In this document: positions 36,001-51,000 of the stretch, in pieces
Position numbering within the stretch: the stretch's first letter is position 1
Layout: the number at the start of each line of letters is the position of its first letter
Origin: Patiria miniata
Taxonomy: Eukaryota; Echinodermata; Asteroidea; Valvatida; Asterinidae
Reading direction: 5' to 3'
NCBI RefSeq assembly: GCF_015706575.1
Contig: NW_024037055.1
Location: 14,236,262-14,300,261 of the forward strand
DNA: 64,000 nt
Notes under the pieces: generated by a model
Databases searched by the model: none
The model's input: the letters and a program-made list of their open reading frames with translations, nothing else
What the model was told of the DNA's origin: nothing
Program-made: the position numbers and the translations under genes

Positions 36001-39000
36001 AGTCCAGCAAGGTATTTCAAAATGATTTGGTAGTTTTATTTTTTGATGTTTGCAAATGTTGTATTTTCCCTTTAAGTTTAGGTACATATAAACGTTGCTA
36101 ATTAGTGCATCTGTAACTGCCATTGTCCATGGCTATGGCTAGGCAACATAATAAGACTTTAGCAAAAATCAAATCTGTAGCCGCGAGATACTTCATTAAA
36201 AAAATGGCCCATGCTGAAGACTACTTACCAACATAGATTGGTGCCTGGGTGTCCAGGAAGTGCGTGAGAAGGCCCTGGAGCATGGGCATGGATCCCGGCA
36301 TGAGGGAAACCGTGGAGAGAGATTCCTTCTCCTCCAACAAGTCTGCCTCTGCCTTCTGAGGAAGTCAAATGAATATTCAAGATGCATGAGTCATAATACG
36401 TTTCATGGCCCCGGAACATAGGCATGGGTCCCCACATGAGGGAAACTGTCGAGAGGGATTCTTTCTCCTTCAACAAGTCTGCCTCTGCCTTCTGAGAAAG
36501 TCAAATGAATATTCAAGATGCATGAATAATTATAGGCTTTATGGCCCCGGAACATGGGCATGGATCCTGGCATGAGGGAAACCATGGAAAGAGATTTCTT
36601 CTCCTCCAACAAGTCTGCCTCTGGCTTCTGAGGACGTCAAATGAATATTCAAGATGCATGAATAATAATAGGTTTCATGGCCCCGGAACATGGGCATGGA
36701 TCCCAGCATGAGGGAAACTGTTGAGATTCCTTCTCGTCCAACAAGTCTGCCTCTGCCTTCTGAGGACGTCAAATTAATATTCAAGATGCATGAATAGTAA
36801 TAGGTTTCATGGCCCCGGAACATGGGCATGGATCCCCGCATGAGGGAAACTGTTGAGAGGGATTCTTTCTCCTTCAACAAGTCTGCCTCTGCCTTCTGAG
36901 AAAGTCAAATGAATATTCAAAAAGTATGAATAAATTATAGGCTTTATGGCCTAGGAAAATGGGCATGGATCCCGGCATGAGGGAAACCGTCGAGAGAGAT
37001 TCCTTCTCCTCAAACAAGTCTGCCTCTGCCTTCTGAGGAAGTTAAATGAATATTCAAATGTATGAATATTAATAGGCATTGTGGCCCCGGAACATGGGCA
37101 TGCATCCCGGCATGAGGGAAACCGTGGAGGGCTTCCTTCTCCTCCAACAAGTCTACCTCTGCCTTCTGAGGGGGTCAAATGAATATTCAAAATACATGAA
37201 TAATAATAAGCTTTATGGCCCGGAACATGGGCATGGATCCCGGCATGAGAGAAACTGGATTCCTTCTTTTCCAACAAGTATGCCTCTGCCTTCTGAGGAC
37301 ATCAAATGAATATTCAAGATGCATGAATGATAATAGGTTACATGGCCCCGGAACATGGGCATGGATTCCGGCATGAGGAAACGTGGCGAGGGATTCCTTC
37401 TCCTCCAACAAGTCTGCCCCTGCATTCTAAGGGGGTCGAATGAATATTCAAGAAGCATGAATAATAATAGGCTTTATTCGCTCTTTTCACACTTCCGCCA
37501 TGAGCATGCAGAGCCTCGATCTGGCAACTTTACACAGTAAATAAAGCCGGCTCAGTGATTCCCATGTCGGGGTTCAGATCACTGAACCGGCTTTTTTTGT
37601 TGTGTAAAGTTACCAGATCGAGGCTGTGCATGCCCAATGGCAGAGCGTGAAAAGAGCGAATGGCCCCGGAACATGGGCATAGATCCCGGCATGAGGGAAA
37701 CCGTTGAGAGAGATTCCTTCTCCTCCAACAAGTCTGCCTCTGCCTTCTGAGGAAGTCAAATGAATATTCAAGATGCATGAATAATAATAGGTTTCATGGC
37801 CCCGGAACATGGGCATGGATACCGGTGTGAGGGAAACCGTCATGAGTGATTCCTTCCGGTCCAACAAGTCTGCCTCTGCCTTCTGAGGACATCAAATTAA
37901 TATTCAAGATGCATGAATAATAATAGGTTTCATGGCCCCGGAACATCGGCATGGATCCCGGTATGAGGAAAACTGTCATGAGTGATTCCTTCCGGTCCAA
38001 CAAGTCTGGCTCTGCCTTCTGAGGAAGTCAAATGAATATTCAAAATGCTTGAATAATAATAAGGGTATAATCCGGTTCGTAACTGACTTCGTCGTACACG
38101 CGCACGCACCACTGATTACAAGCGCCCACTGGCTAAACACTCAAGTTGCGTAAAGTTCTGGTTCCATTCGTGCTATGCTACACCGTGTGAAGTACGCATG
38201 GTTAAGTTGAAATGACGTCACATTAACGAACCGGATAGTGTGGCAGAGCAATATTAAATGTCTGCTTTAAACCAGTTAGGGGCCTGGTCACCGATAATGG
38301 CCCGAGCCAGAATCCCATTCGTTAATATCTATTGGTTAAAAACTTCAAGAAAAGTCGAAAAATTGACAATTTAAACAATCCTTTGTTCAAAAATTTTACT
38401 CCATGTTAACCACTTCGCCCGGGAGTATTTTTGCCGAAAAATTTAGATTTTCGCAAAAGGCAAAATTTTCCAGCCAATTTCTGATATTCTCTCCGGGGTG
38501 TACACTGGAGTGTAAATAGTACAACAATAGGTTGTGCACAACAGCCAATACAGGATCAACACACGGTTCGACTCCACAGACTTCACAGACTTTGTGTGTG
38601 TGTACAAAAGGCATGAAGGATTAGCGTGTTTAGATGTCACCCGGAGGCGAGCCGTGCCTGCGTGTACAAACAGCCAATGCCTGTTATCACGTCCTCCAAC
38701 GCGAACTGGTTAAGGCCACTTCCATGGCTTTCCACTGCACGCAGTTGTGGTAGGCACACACAGCGCATACTGCACCAACATGGCATGGCCGGACTGCAGC
38801 GTCTCGCGACCAGTTTTAAACAAAATAAAAATCAAATTTGTTGAAGACCCCGGTTGTATAACATTCAGAGCTGTAAGATCGGCAGCTTCAGAAAGACTTT
38901 TAACCAGTTCGCGCCGGGATTATTTTGACGTGACCGGACCCGGGCGCGGGATTGTCGCAAACCTCGATGCCAGACGAGTTCAAGCCGTCATCTGCGGGTA

Positions 39001-42000
39001 GCACACCCTGATATTTCCGGCCTCGCTCGCTGGGAGCGGGTCGCAGACTGATATTTCTGGACTCGCTCGTTGCGTGTTTATCCGTCATCTGTTCCGAATA
39101 CCGCAAACCTTTGCGTGTATGCGCGTCATCCGACGTGAACTGGTGTTTTGACCCTGTCAAAATCCTCACCTCGCTTTCCAAGTCAACGACACGTTTCTCC
39201 AGGAGCTGGGCCACAACCAGGGCTCGGTGTTCACCGTTACGCTCTGAGCAGACTGCCCATTCACACAGCAGCAAGATAATGGGATCGTCACTCATCGGCA
39301 ACTAGTGAAAGAGACACAAATACCCAGTCATAATCACTAAGAGTACCCAACTTTGATCCATCAAAACCTTACTTGTTATGTAAGCTGTGTAAAATCTTTC
39401 ATGTTGTGAAAAAGAGCTGCGGTAGGAGATTGGAATCATTTGCCTGGCTATCTGTCATCATGGTATTAAAGCACCATTGTTATATCGATGTAACCCGTGG
39501 TTCACCTTCATCAAGCAGGAACCAATTTCAAGTATCTAATTGAGACCTAATTGAGGTCGGGGTTACATCGATATTACGCGATTATTCAATGTTATTTTGA
39601 TATCGATATCGCCGATAGCAAAGTTTTAATATCGAAATATTGAAATTTCCAATGTTGAGGAATGATATCGAATATATCAAAAATGCATCAGATTATCGTC
39701 AAAATAAATCTCCCGTTTGTGCTTTTACAATGTGTTTAACGTTTGCTGTATAATGAAATAAAAGTTGGCGGCAACTTGTGCTTGTGACTCAAAATAAAAA
39801 CATTGCAAAATGTCAAGCGGCGATGCTTTGGGCTCTGGGTTCGCTAGAATTCACAGTCCCCCCATGTAAAACCTCAATAGAAACCGCCCGTTCTGGACAA
39901 ACTCTCAGTGCTGAGATTTGTTATAAAGTTTGAGCAATATGCTCCAGAGAAAGCCGTGGCAAATTGGGACTTAAATTATTTTTTTTTAAATCAAAGTGTC
40001 ATCTTTACGGTCTTTAACTTTTACATGGGATAATCGATATGTCGAATATTCTCGATATTGGATTCCGATGTATCGATTATTGAAAACTCTGATATCAACG
40101 GTACTTACATCATGGCAAGACCTCAGTTTTAATGCTCAAGGGCAAATGATTCCAATCCCAACCACAGCCCTTCATTCACAACATGACGGATTTTACACAG
40201 CTTACATGACAAAGCACAGAGATTGAACTAGGCAAGGAACTTGGTCACAGTGTCCAAAAATGTGGTTGCGATCAATTGACCACTGTGCAATGATGCGTGA
40301 GGGAAATTGAATAAAACTCATAGGGGATGAGGCCAAGGATTAGGAGTATCTGCACAATTTATAATATTCAAAATTTACTTAGCGGTTTAGTTGTTATTTC
40401 AAAAATATTTAGACAGACGTTATTTGGGGGACATACTGTAGTTTGGTATGGACCATAGAGCTATATTGTTTCTGAAATGAAAAAAAAAAATGAAATATTA
40501 TATTACTAGAGCGCTAACTCAATGTACAAAGAGATGCCTGCTGGGCGCATCCATGTTTGTACACAAACCTATGGAGAACTAGAAATTTTGTACGGCTTTT
40601 GTATGGCTATTCGCATATCTGCGTTTGTACTCCATTGCGGTGCGTTATCGAAGCCAATACGCCCAAAACCGAAATGCACGATCAGCAAATGAGCGTGTCA
40701 TTTTGCTCTACGCAAACAGCGCAACACGTGCGCGTATTCACTGCAGATGCTTTTTGCTGTCACGTTTTTTTTAACCGTCAATGACGCGCTTAAGTTGTTT
40801 GCGTATGTTCTATTTGCGCGTTGCATGTAGAGTACACTTTCAAAATTCAATCCATCTAATTTCATTATGTTCTTCAAACACGCACATGAATTCAAAATGT
40901 CTGTGCCCAGGACGGCTTCAAAGCGTCTCTGCGCGCAAGAATGGGGAGTTAGCACTCTAGTAATTTAATATAGCTCTGAGGTATGGACTTACATCGGCTC
41001 CGTCTTTGTTGGGAGGGCTGTTGAAGATTTTATTGTACAGGGAGTCCAGGCAATTGGTGGAGTCGCATCGGTCGAAGCAGTGTCTGTCTAGCAACTCCAG
41101 CACATGAAGCACACGACTGATTGTATGACCTTCAAAGAAAAGAAACAGGCGCTAGGTTTGACCCGATGAAAGGTTTTTTTAGTAGCAGCAGAAGTCTGTT
41201 AACTACAGAAAGTGTGCAAGCTTGCTTTTACCACTGAGGCCCAATTTCACGGCTCTGCTAACCACAGAATTCCGCGCTTACGATCACTGTTCTGTGCTAA
41301 CAGTGCTAGCAAAAAAAAAAAGAAAAGAAAGTGTACTGTAGTATCCAGACGCCACTTCAGTGGTTGCGTACAAAGTCTATGGAGAGTCAGGAACATTGTT
41401 TAAGTATTTCCTAACAAAATTGGAAATGTTTCTCAGTACTAGATTTATGTCTGTTCAACATTTTTGCAATGTCTGACCTTCACTGAAATGATATACAGTA
41501 CATGAACATGTATGATGAAAAAAAGGGGCGTCAGGATGCAACATCTTTCCAAATTCTGTGCTAACCCTGTAAACACAGAATCCTTAGTTATGGACACATG
41601 CGCATGAGCCAAAAATTCCTCGCTAACCCGGAAATAAGCTTATCGTAAGCACATAATTTTTTGCAGTAAGCGGGGATGTTCCACTAATGGTCAGCAGGGC
41701 CATGAAATTTGGTCCTTCCTTCTTTTTTTTTTTTTTTTGCATATTCGTTTTGATGACTTGTATAACTTGATAGGTTTGATACTAGTCGCTAAACAACTTC
41801 TAAAAAAATAAATGTACTTTTGTATAACTAAGTTTTGACTTCCCACAATGTGTAAACATGGACACAAATGAATGCGACATCCAAAAATGATCAAAATCTA
41901 TTGACTTTGTGACAAAAGCAAGCGAGACCCTTTGTAGGTAACGGACTTTTGCGAAACCAAACCTGAATATGAAACTTTTAAAAAAGTGAAATACTTCATA

Positions 42001-45000
42001 AAAAAATGGATTAATAAATAATTAGGAAAATAGTTATTGTCAAGTCATTAATGTTCCTCAATGTGATCACCTCAATGGTTAGTAAAGAACCACAACAATG
42101 AAAACAACGAATGAATTATAATGAACCGATGAACAAATCTTAACACAATGATTTACAAACGTTAATGACAAAGTTACGTGCTTTTATTCAAAATATGTAA
42201 TCCCTATATGGTATTCACAGTCCACACATCTGCATATGACTATGAGTATTTTGAAAAAGTTATGTAATTTCTTTATTTCTGTGCAGTAATGACTAATTCA
42301 GCTGATTCACGATGCAGTGCGCCACCAAGAGTTTGCCACGGAGAGTTCATTATTCCCAGTGCATTGTGGGAGATGGTCGACAAATTCACAGCGCGACACA
42401 GTTGAAATTGTTAGTTTTTCCTGTCAGTAGTTTTGTAAGCGTATGATTTGAGTAGCTGTTTACCCTTTTCTTTTCTTTTTATCAATATGGTGTTTTTGGT
42501 AAGGCGGCAGAACGCAATGCCCAAACTATAACAAATTAGCTCAAGTTGTCTACTGACACTCATTCAAATGGGCCGTGTTTTGTCGACCGTAAACTTGAAA
42601 AATGGACTCTCCATTGCAAACTCTTGGTGGCGCACCGCATTCTGAATTGCCCGAATTGTATAAATTTCTACGGCAGTGCATAAAAAAAATAAAGGTTCTG
42701 AAGTTCATTTTGTTTGCAGGAAAAGGCATTCATTTTTAAACATTATACATCTAAAAAGTCAAGCCTGTTTTAGTATGCATAGGTCTTGTTTAATTAAGAA
42801 ACAAATGTGAAAAATAGGTCCATCACATTTCTTGATATCAACTTCACCTCACTTTCCCATTTGTGCCATGCTTAAATCAGCCAGAAAGCTGGATAAATTC
42901 AATCACTACTTGTCACCCAAATTTAAAAAAAGAGGTTACAGTATTTGAAAATGGATTGGAGTTCCAGTTCAAAAAGAAAAAAAACACACCACATCACAAA
43001 AAAAGTGCAAACAACCACCTCTAAATTGACTATTCTGCCAGCCACCTACAAAAGTAGATTGTTTTAGTCAACAGGAATAAGGAAATTATCAAGATGGACA
43101 ATTTGAAGAATGAGTTTAATCGTAATAATCAATCGCGATATGCGTGCCGTCCAAGGTTCTGCCCACTGCTACCAGTACTTAAACTGGCCAGCTGACCGTG
43201 GTAAACTCGGTGGTCGAGTGGTAAGACCTCTGCACTAGGAAGCAGGAGGTCGTAGGTTCGAGTCCCACCCGAGTAAACTTGTGAATTTTCTTCTCGCAAG
43301 CCCTCGGACACCACTCAGTATACAAGGTTTATACCTGTACAAATGTCGGCGAAGGGCAAAACCTGAAATTTACCACTGACGCAAATTCCCTCTGACAAAA
43401 ATGTCCCAGAGTTATCAAGTCTTGTTGGTTTAACCACTTCGCGCCAGGATTATTTTTGCCGAAAATTTCGATTTTCGCAAAGGCCAAATTTTCCAGCCAA
43501 CTTCTGATACACAGCCAAACGCCACAAATACTGATTCACAAGAGTCATTTCAACAGTATTTGTACACGCATTCTTGCTGAAACCTCATATGTTTCAATAT
43601 TCCGGGGTGTGCACTGGAGCGTACATTGTACAACAATAGGCCGTGCACAACGGCCAATTCAAGATCAACACGCGGTTCGACTACACAGTCTTCACAGACT
43701 TTGTGTGTGTGTACAAAAGGCACGAGGGATTAGCGTGTTTAGACTTCACCCGGAGGCAAGTCGAGGCAATGTTGATGTCTTAACCCATCAGCCGTGCCTG
43801 TGTATAAAAACAGCCAGTGCGCGTTATCACGTCCTCCGACGCGAACTGGTTAACACAAACATGTATAAGGATTTAACTCAAGGGTCATTCTGTGTCAACC
43901 TCTGGGGGGCATTCTCATGGATTTTTCTTTAAGGTTGCTAAAATTGTTTGGTCATATGATATCAGAAACTCCTAAACCTAAATTGTGTGGTTTGTGAGTT
44001 TCAGGTTGTTGAACTTTTGACCGTACGCTTTTTTTCGCTATAAACTTAGAACGTCTGTATCTCCGGTTAGGAATGTCCAACAACATGACTTAAATTTGAA
44101 GCTTTAACTTCGGAATTATCAACCTTGCAAGTGAAAAAGAAAAAAAATTAAAAATTGAAAGTGCATATTTCTGGAATAGTTTTCGATGGCCAATGGGGAA
44201 TCTGTCTGAAAAATATCGACAAAACAAACATAAACACTGAAAACTGATAAAAAAAACCAAACAGGTGTAAACGTTAGGTATACAAACTAGAACCAATCAA
44301 CTTTGGATATTTTTAAGAAAAACTTGTAAAACCACAAAGGATGTTGCAGCCACAGCTTGCATATATATATATATTTACCTCCCAGGTTATACATTGACAT
44401 ATCAGGGTTGTTGCCATGGTAACAAAGGGCGGCCATCTTGGAGTCTGGAGTATGCAAAGTCACCATGGAAACGCAAAATTTACAGCAAAATACAGGCAGG
44501 GAATCTCTCTTTCACAGAGAAACCGTGGACATATTTTAATTTCATTTTGTGAAAAGGTATTGGCAGAAGGATCTGTTAATCAGTAAATCTATTTTGTACT
44601 GTTTAAAATATGAATATTTAACATTTTTTCAATTCAAATATGTAAAACCAGACATCTCATCGCTTTATAAATGTATAAGTTTGTCTACAACCTTAGCTAC
44701 ATTTTCTTGAATAACAAAGAAATGCTTCCAAAATCTGAAGGACGTTGATCAAAATTTGTAGCCAACCACAATTAAAATTACGCACACTGTTGGTTGTGTA
44801 CAATAAATCGAATCCAGAGTTTGGGAACCAAAACACCACTTACGTGTATTAAAAAAATTCTAAAACTAATCCTACTTATACTCACTGATCTCTATAAAAA
44901 AATCTGGATAGCCTATTGGTTGTTAGAAGTAAAGTCACCGTCCGCCATATTACTACTCCCGTTACAATAGAATTGTAAACAAATCTATCATAATTTAACC

Positions 45001-48000
45001 GCAATCTTTACTTTCTTACTAAATGTATTTGTTTTTTTAACAGAAAAAATATACTTGTGACTTGAAGGTAATATACAACATTTAGTTTTGCTGTAATTTT
45101 CAGAAATGGATGGATTTGGGGGGTTAGTATTTTATAGCAAATATTGGAACACAGACTTGTTTGAAGTTCTGTGTTTGTAGCTGGAAAAACCAGGAAAAAC
45201 AATCATTTTCCTGTATTCTGGTTCCCTGACCCCACTTAAGATGAAACAGAGCCATTTATAGACGTCAGGGAATTGTAAGGTCAGGGAACCAGTCTAGCTG
45301 GCTTGTACCCGTTCACAGGTGTGTAATAGATTGCAAACAAAATGCGGACTAGCTAAATGTGGAAAACTGAGGGCAGCATTGGAAAAAGCCAGTATTTTAC
45401 AACGCTGATCAGCCGACCAGCGTTGGAAATTGATACAAAAGTACCACTTTTATTGAAAATGTCAGCACACCAGGTGCCACGATTTTACAGGATGCTTTAG
45501 ACTGTCATTCACAAACAGTCCAGTAAGGTATTTCATAATAATTTGGTGGTTTTGTTTTTCGATGTTTGCAAATGTTGTATATTCCCTTTAAACATTTTTC
45601 ACATTGTATTATGTTGAGATAAAAAAATTGTTTAATATAATAAAACTTTTATTATAAATGTATGATGAGAGTGACTATACTGGTTTCCGTATGATATTCG
45701 AATTGAGAGATTGGGAACCAGTGCGTAGCTTCAAATATGTGTACAGCGCGCAATGGCCATTGAGCTATCCAGATTTTTAAACATAGAGATCAGTAATTAT
45801 ACTCCACACCTGAGCATGCTTAGGCTGTATTGACTGAAGCCAAGGAGATCATATTGCTAGGTACCTGTGGTTGATTCTTGACACTTGTCTGACGACCACC
45901 TCACCTCAGCGGCTCGACTTCTCATTTTGATCTGGTGCTCGGCGTTACGGATTGAGGCCCGAATCTACATAGATACAAAGAATAAGCTTAAAGGGGCACT
46001 CTCATGGTGTCAACAGATATACAGTAAGAGTTTGATCAGTCAAATCTCAAAGGAATAGATAAAAACAAATCAAGACACCAGAATTTTGAGTTAAGCAAAG
46101 ATCCTATTGGGGAAAGAATGTTGCAACCTGACGCTGTTTTTTTCTTCATATATCATCTCAATGAAGAACAGTCATCGCAAAAATGATGATAAGACACGAA
46201 TCTGGGACTGAGTAACATTTCCAATTTTGTTAGGAAATACTTAGAAAATTGTCTTACTCTCCATAGACTTTGTGCACGACTGCTGAAGTAGCGTCAGGTT
46301 GCAACTTCTTTCCCCTATTAGATTTCTATGATTATGTACATATGTATGTACATGAATGGCTTCCATGGTCCACCATAACTCACTATGCCTGGCTATAAAG
46401 TGGCTGGTTATTTGGCTCACTTTCCCTATTTCAATTGATTTTAATGATGTATTTTTTCAATCACAGATCATCATTTTGCTCAGATTTTATGTTTTTGCTT
46501 ACCTAAAGGTGTCTGCTCTATGGAAAAATAACAATAAAACACTCAAATTGTGTAAGTTCGTGTAGCAAATCTTTATTTCGTGTCATTTGTTGATGTCTAG
46601 TTTAGTCTAGCGATCGCGCGATGCATGGCACCACGCTCGGGATTTTCAAATGTGCGGTCACATGACCAGTCCTATTTGATCGATAAGGGCGTGCTATCGG
46701 GTAAGCTGCAGCTAGCTGGGCCTGCGGTAGCAATAAGGATATTAACTCGAAAGTCGGGGGCGCATTTTCAACGTTACAGTTATTTCAGCATCAAAAGTTG
46801 CCAGAATCTTGGATATTTTGCTGTCATACAATGTAAATTTGTTTTCTTCGGTGATTCACTGTTGTTTCAGTACATGACAGTAAAACCAATGAGCAAACTT
46901 TTCCCACAAAATGTTTTCAACGAGCAAATTTTGGATTCACTATTTGAATAGAAAACCCCTCAACTGAACAGTATCTTCCTGAAATGACATCACAGCATCA
47001 GTGCCCTTATTTGTCCGGAAAAGTACGGACAATTGTAAATCTTTAACCCTAACCCCCCTGAATCCTTCAAAATCCTCTTTGCCAAAGTGGAGGAATTTGA
47101 AAGATTGAGGGTACATGGCAAAAGTGCGTTACTGATTTCGTAGGATGCACTTTGTCAAGGTCTTGGGCCGGACCTTGTGTTGTTTTTGCTCAGCTATGCA
47201 TAAATATAGGCTGCATTATGCTTGAAATCCTCCGCACTGCTCCAGGATGTCACTGGCCAAGCCTCAACATATTGACAGTCACTGCCGTAGGATTTTGCAG
47301 GATTAAGAAAGTGGCCACCCCTACACGGACCATACTCAAGAAATAATTGAGGAATTTGAAGGACTGAGGCTATTCATCCACGAGTCCAATTGGAGAATTT
47401 TGCAGGATTAAGGCTACATCCTAGCAAAATGGCCTGGGGAATTAGGGTTAAAGCCAGAGTCCATCATTTGCAGCCATCCGAAACATAACTGGCGTAGTTA
47501 TTGTTGAAAAACATACTTGGTTGAAAGATAGTAAGGGGACTAAACTCCCTGTGAAATTATTCTTTCTGGCAAGCTGTCATTTTGAAGTAATCAACAAAAG
47601 AAGGCCTTTCCAACAGTGCGTCTTAAGACACACAGTAGGAAAATTTAAATGAGTATTCGTTTTGTTATTCAGCGAAGCACGCGCAAGCATTGGCACGACG
47701 CACACGCGCGTGCGGTTTGCTATAATTTGTCGGATCAGTGCGCAACATCGCGTATAGCTGCAACCGGCTCAGTGAGAACGTGTCTCGGACGCAGAATTCA
47801 GGCCCAATTCAAAACATGTTTCAGCAACTTTTGATTAGTAGTTCCTTTTATTATTCAGCGAAGCACGCGCAAGCATTGGCACGACGCACACGCGCGGGCG
47901 GTTTGCTATAATTTGTCGGATCAGTGCGCAACATCGCGTATAGCTGCAACCGACTCAGTGAGAACGTGTCTCGGACGCAGAATTCAGGCCCAATTCAAAA

Positions 48001-51000
48001 CATGATTCAGCAACTTTTGATTTGAGATCGAGATCCTAGAATGTTGTTCTTCTCAAAATATGTAGCTGAAACTGAGCTGAAAACTTCATCAGGTTAACTG
48101 TTCAGCATCCTTCTTTAGATTTTGAGCACTTTTGTTGCTTCAAACGAACATAATGCACCAAATACAAATGACGGACTGTACCTTTAAAAAGAAAAACAAT
48201 AGCACTGGTTCCACTTACATGGTGGTTCTGTATGGATGGCTGGCCAGGCAGGGGCAAGCTACTGGGCGCGCAGGGCAGGATATCCAGCGGGGAGCCGGGG
48301 ACGTTAATGCTCTTGCCCTCGCCGATGTTGATCCACACGAGGGCGCTAGGACAGAGCAGCGTGATGTGCTGCAGGATGATACTCAGCCCTACGATGATGG
48401 GCCGGTGCTGCGGGCAGGAGGTGTACTCGGCAAAGATGGCCGCCAGTGGTTGCTGGGGGGTGGGCTGGTTTGTCGGCATGGTTACACTATTTTGGGGGGG
48501 GGGGGCAAAAAATGTAGAGTTTGAATCCTTGTCCAAGTTCCCACTATGGACTCTGATACATGAACGGTAGATAATGCTTTGCGACCACTCAAAACAGCTC
48601 AATAGACTTTATTCACGAATCAGCCATATTAAATTAAAAGAGAGGTAAAATCTTCCTTTTTGGAACTTGCAAATAGAAAGGGAATATACAGTAAACCCCG
48701 GCTAAGTCGGCACTCTCGGGACCCGAGAATTTGCGACGACTTATGCGAATGCCGACATCTGCTGTAAATCGTCATTTTGCCGACTTACATGAATGGTCTG
48801 TTTGCACACATGATTCAATGCACTAATTGGCTTCGATTTACCCTGGATTATCTCCTTAATGCTCGAGTTGAATCCAGCAAATTAATCCTCGAATTGTATC
48901 ATCATGTTTGGGATATTGAATATATACGTTTGGGATAGTGGAGACCACGTGTACAAAATAGTAATACATGTATTATGTATGTGCACAGTAACAAATTAAA
49001 TGCGTGCGTGGTCCGGTATATACCATGCATGCATTGACTGCAGCACTAGTCATTCAATAAGACGACCCCCAAAATGGACAGAGCGCATGCGTACAGACGA
49101 GAGGGGGTACTGGTATTGATATGCTCACGATGCACATGCAATGTACGCAGTAGGACACCCTTTTTCGACACGGATGCATGCAGCGATCACGGGCCGTGCC
49201 AAACCACTTTTCACTCGACACTTCTTGCCAACCGCAGTACAGGAAGTCGATGTTTTGAATGTCGACTTATACACAAAGGAATTTGTAATACTTTTTATGG
49301 AAAGGGGACCGAGAGTAACACGATGACTTGAGCGAAATGGTGACTTATAAAAGCCGATTTAGAAATAAAAAATTCAATGGAAATGCATTACAGACAATCG
49401 GGACTTTTTCAAACGGCCGACTTGAGCGATTTGACGAGTTGTACGCTGTCGGTTTAGCCGGAGTTTACTGTATATATTTTACTATCGATTGTGAAGATTC
49501 CTCAATCCGGTGGCTATTGAAGTGTCTGGGAGGGCTGGGGTGAAGTGACCCGTGAAATGACATTCATCTCTCACTGTTCATCCCCTAGATGGCTTTGATC
49601 CAATTGAGAAACCATCTGGTACTGAAATGCGCATAGATACAAGAGCCCATTATTATCTTCAACAGCTCCTACCTTGTGGGTGACGTCACCATGTGTGGTG
49701 ATGGTGTGGGTGGGTTGGTGGCGCATGCAGCATCGTTGATGATTGCCGTCAGACGACGGACGCACATGTAGGCCAGGCGACGAGACAACATCTGACTCCG
49801 TAGGAACTCCATCAAAAACTGAACACCAAAGGGAAAAAAATTAAACCTTTTGCTGGTCCTGTATTAAGTGATCTTTGTTGATAGCACTTCCGATTCAAAA
49901 GTTACCGTTTCATTTTTTGTTTAATGACACTCAGGCATGCAACTTGGAATTAACAAAAAACAAGGAAATTCCAATTTGTACAGTGTTTTTCAATTTTAAA
50001 TGGCAAAAGTCTGAAGTAAAAAAACAAGGAATTCAGCTGATCTGAGGAAAAGTTGCATGCCTGGCACTGTCGTGTACAATCTCAAAATCAGCTCTTGGGA
50101 CATGTTTCTCATTCAGCTGGTTAGAGTGTACTAAACAACAAGGGTTTTTTTTTTCAAAAAAGGGTGACCGCAGGCATATTTTTTGAAATTACCTTCAATT
50201 ATTGTTTTCTTCTGAACAACACCATTTCAGGTGGATAATTTCACAAGGTACTTAGTATCAATGTGATGCGATCAAACTAAATGAGTCGTTTGTCGGGAAA
50301 TTTTATTTGGAGATTCAGGCCAAAATAGGGCCACTTCATCACATCATTTCATCACATTTCTCGGTGTTCCGACTTTTTGAACTAAAGATGGTACCAGCAT
50401 GCAGTTTTCACAGCAGTAATGCTGAGATTGTGCTCTTTTCAAATCTGTAATAAAAAAAAATTGACCAGTGTCGACAAACGACTAATTTTTTTTTTAGTTT
50501 GATAGCATCAAATATGTTCTTCCCTTTGAACAAGGTTTTTTACATCACAAATCTGTATGACCAATGTTCCTTTGTCTTTAAAATGGCTGGGTTGTTCATG
50601 TATCAAAAAGTAATCAACAGCAAGTCCAAAATAAACGAACAAATCCAAAACATGAGCATTACCTGTAGATTGAACGGCAGCACCATTCTGAACGTGTTGT
50701 CGTCGTGCGGCTTCACCTTCTCAGTGATTTCCACCAGCCAAGACAGAAACTCGTGGCATTCCAGCATCCCTTCCTGAAAAGTGACCAATAATTGTGCTTA
50801 AACTTGCATTCCTCGTGTTATTTTTTACTTTTATCCCGAAAAATAGGTTCCTTTTCTGAACTGCTAAAGGGCTTGCTCAATGATGGCCATCTCTATAGGA
50901 GAACTGCAACTATGTATTTTACGCAATCAAGCACGCATTGCACAGTGTCGAAAATGGTCCAAACACGCGTGCTTGTTGCTTGAAATGTGTTCAATATGCG

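Noticed and set aside
43199..43280. Possible tRNA gene
   Set aside because: Good A- and B-boxes but irregular anticodon loop and acceptor stem, and the tRNA-like head is joined to a body shared with 30921-31096; it is a SINE.
48132..48570. Plus-strand frames of 112-130 residues
   Set aside because: Antisense shadows of MED12 exon 10.
48487..48602. N-terminal extension of the exon 10 frame with an in-frame ATG
   Set aside because: A C-run followed by TAG acceptor at 48487 gives the correct phase; the upstream part is intron.
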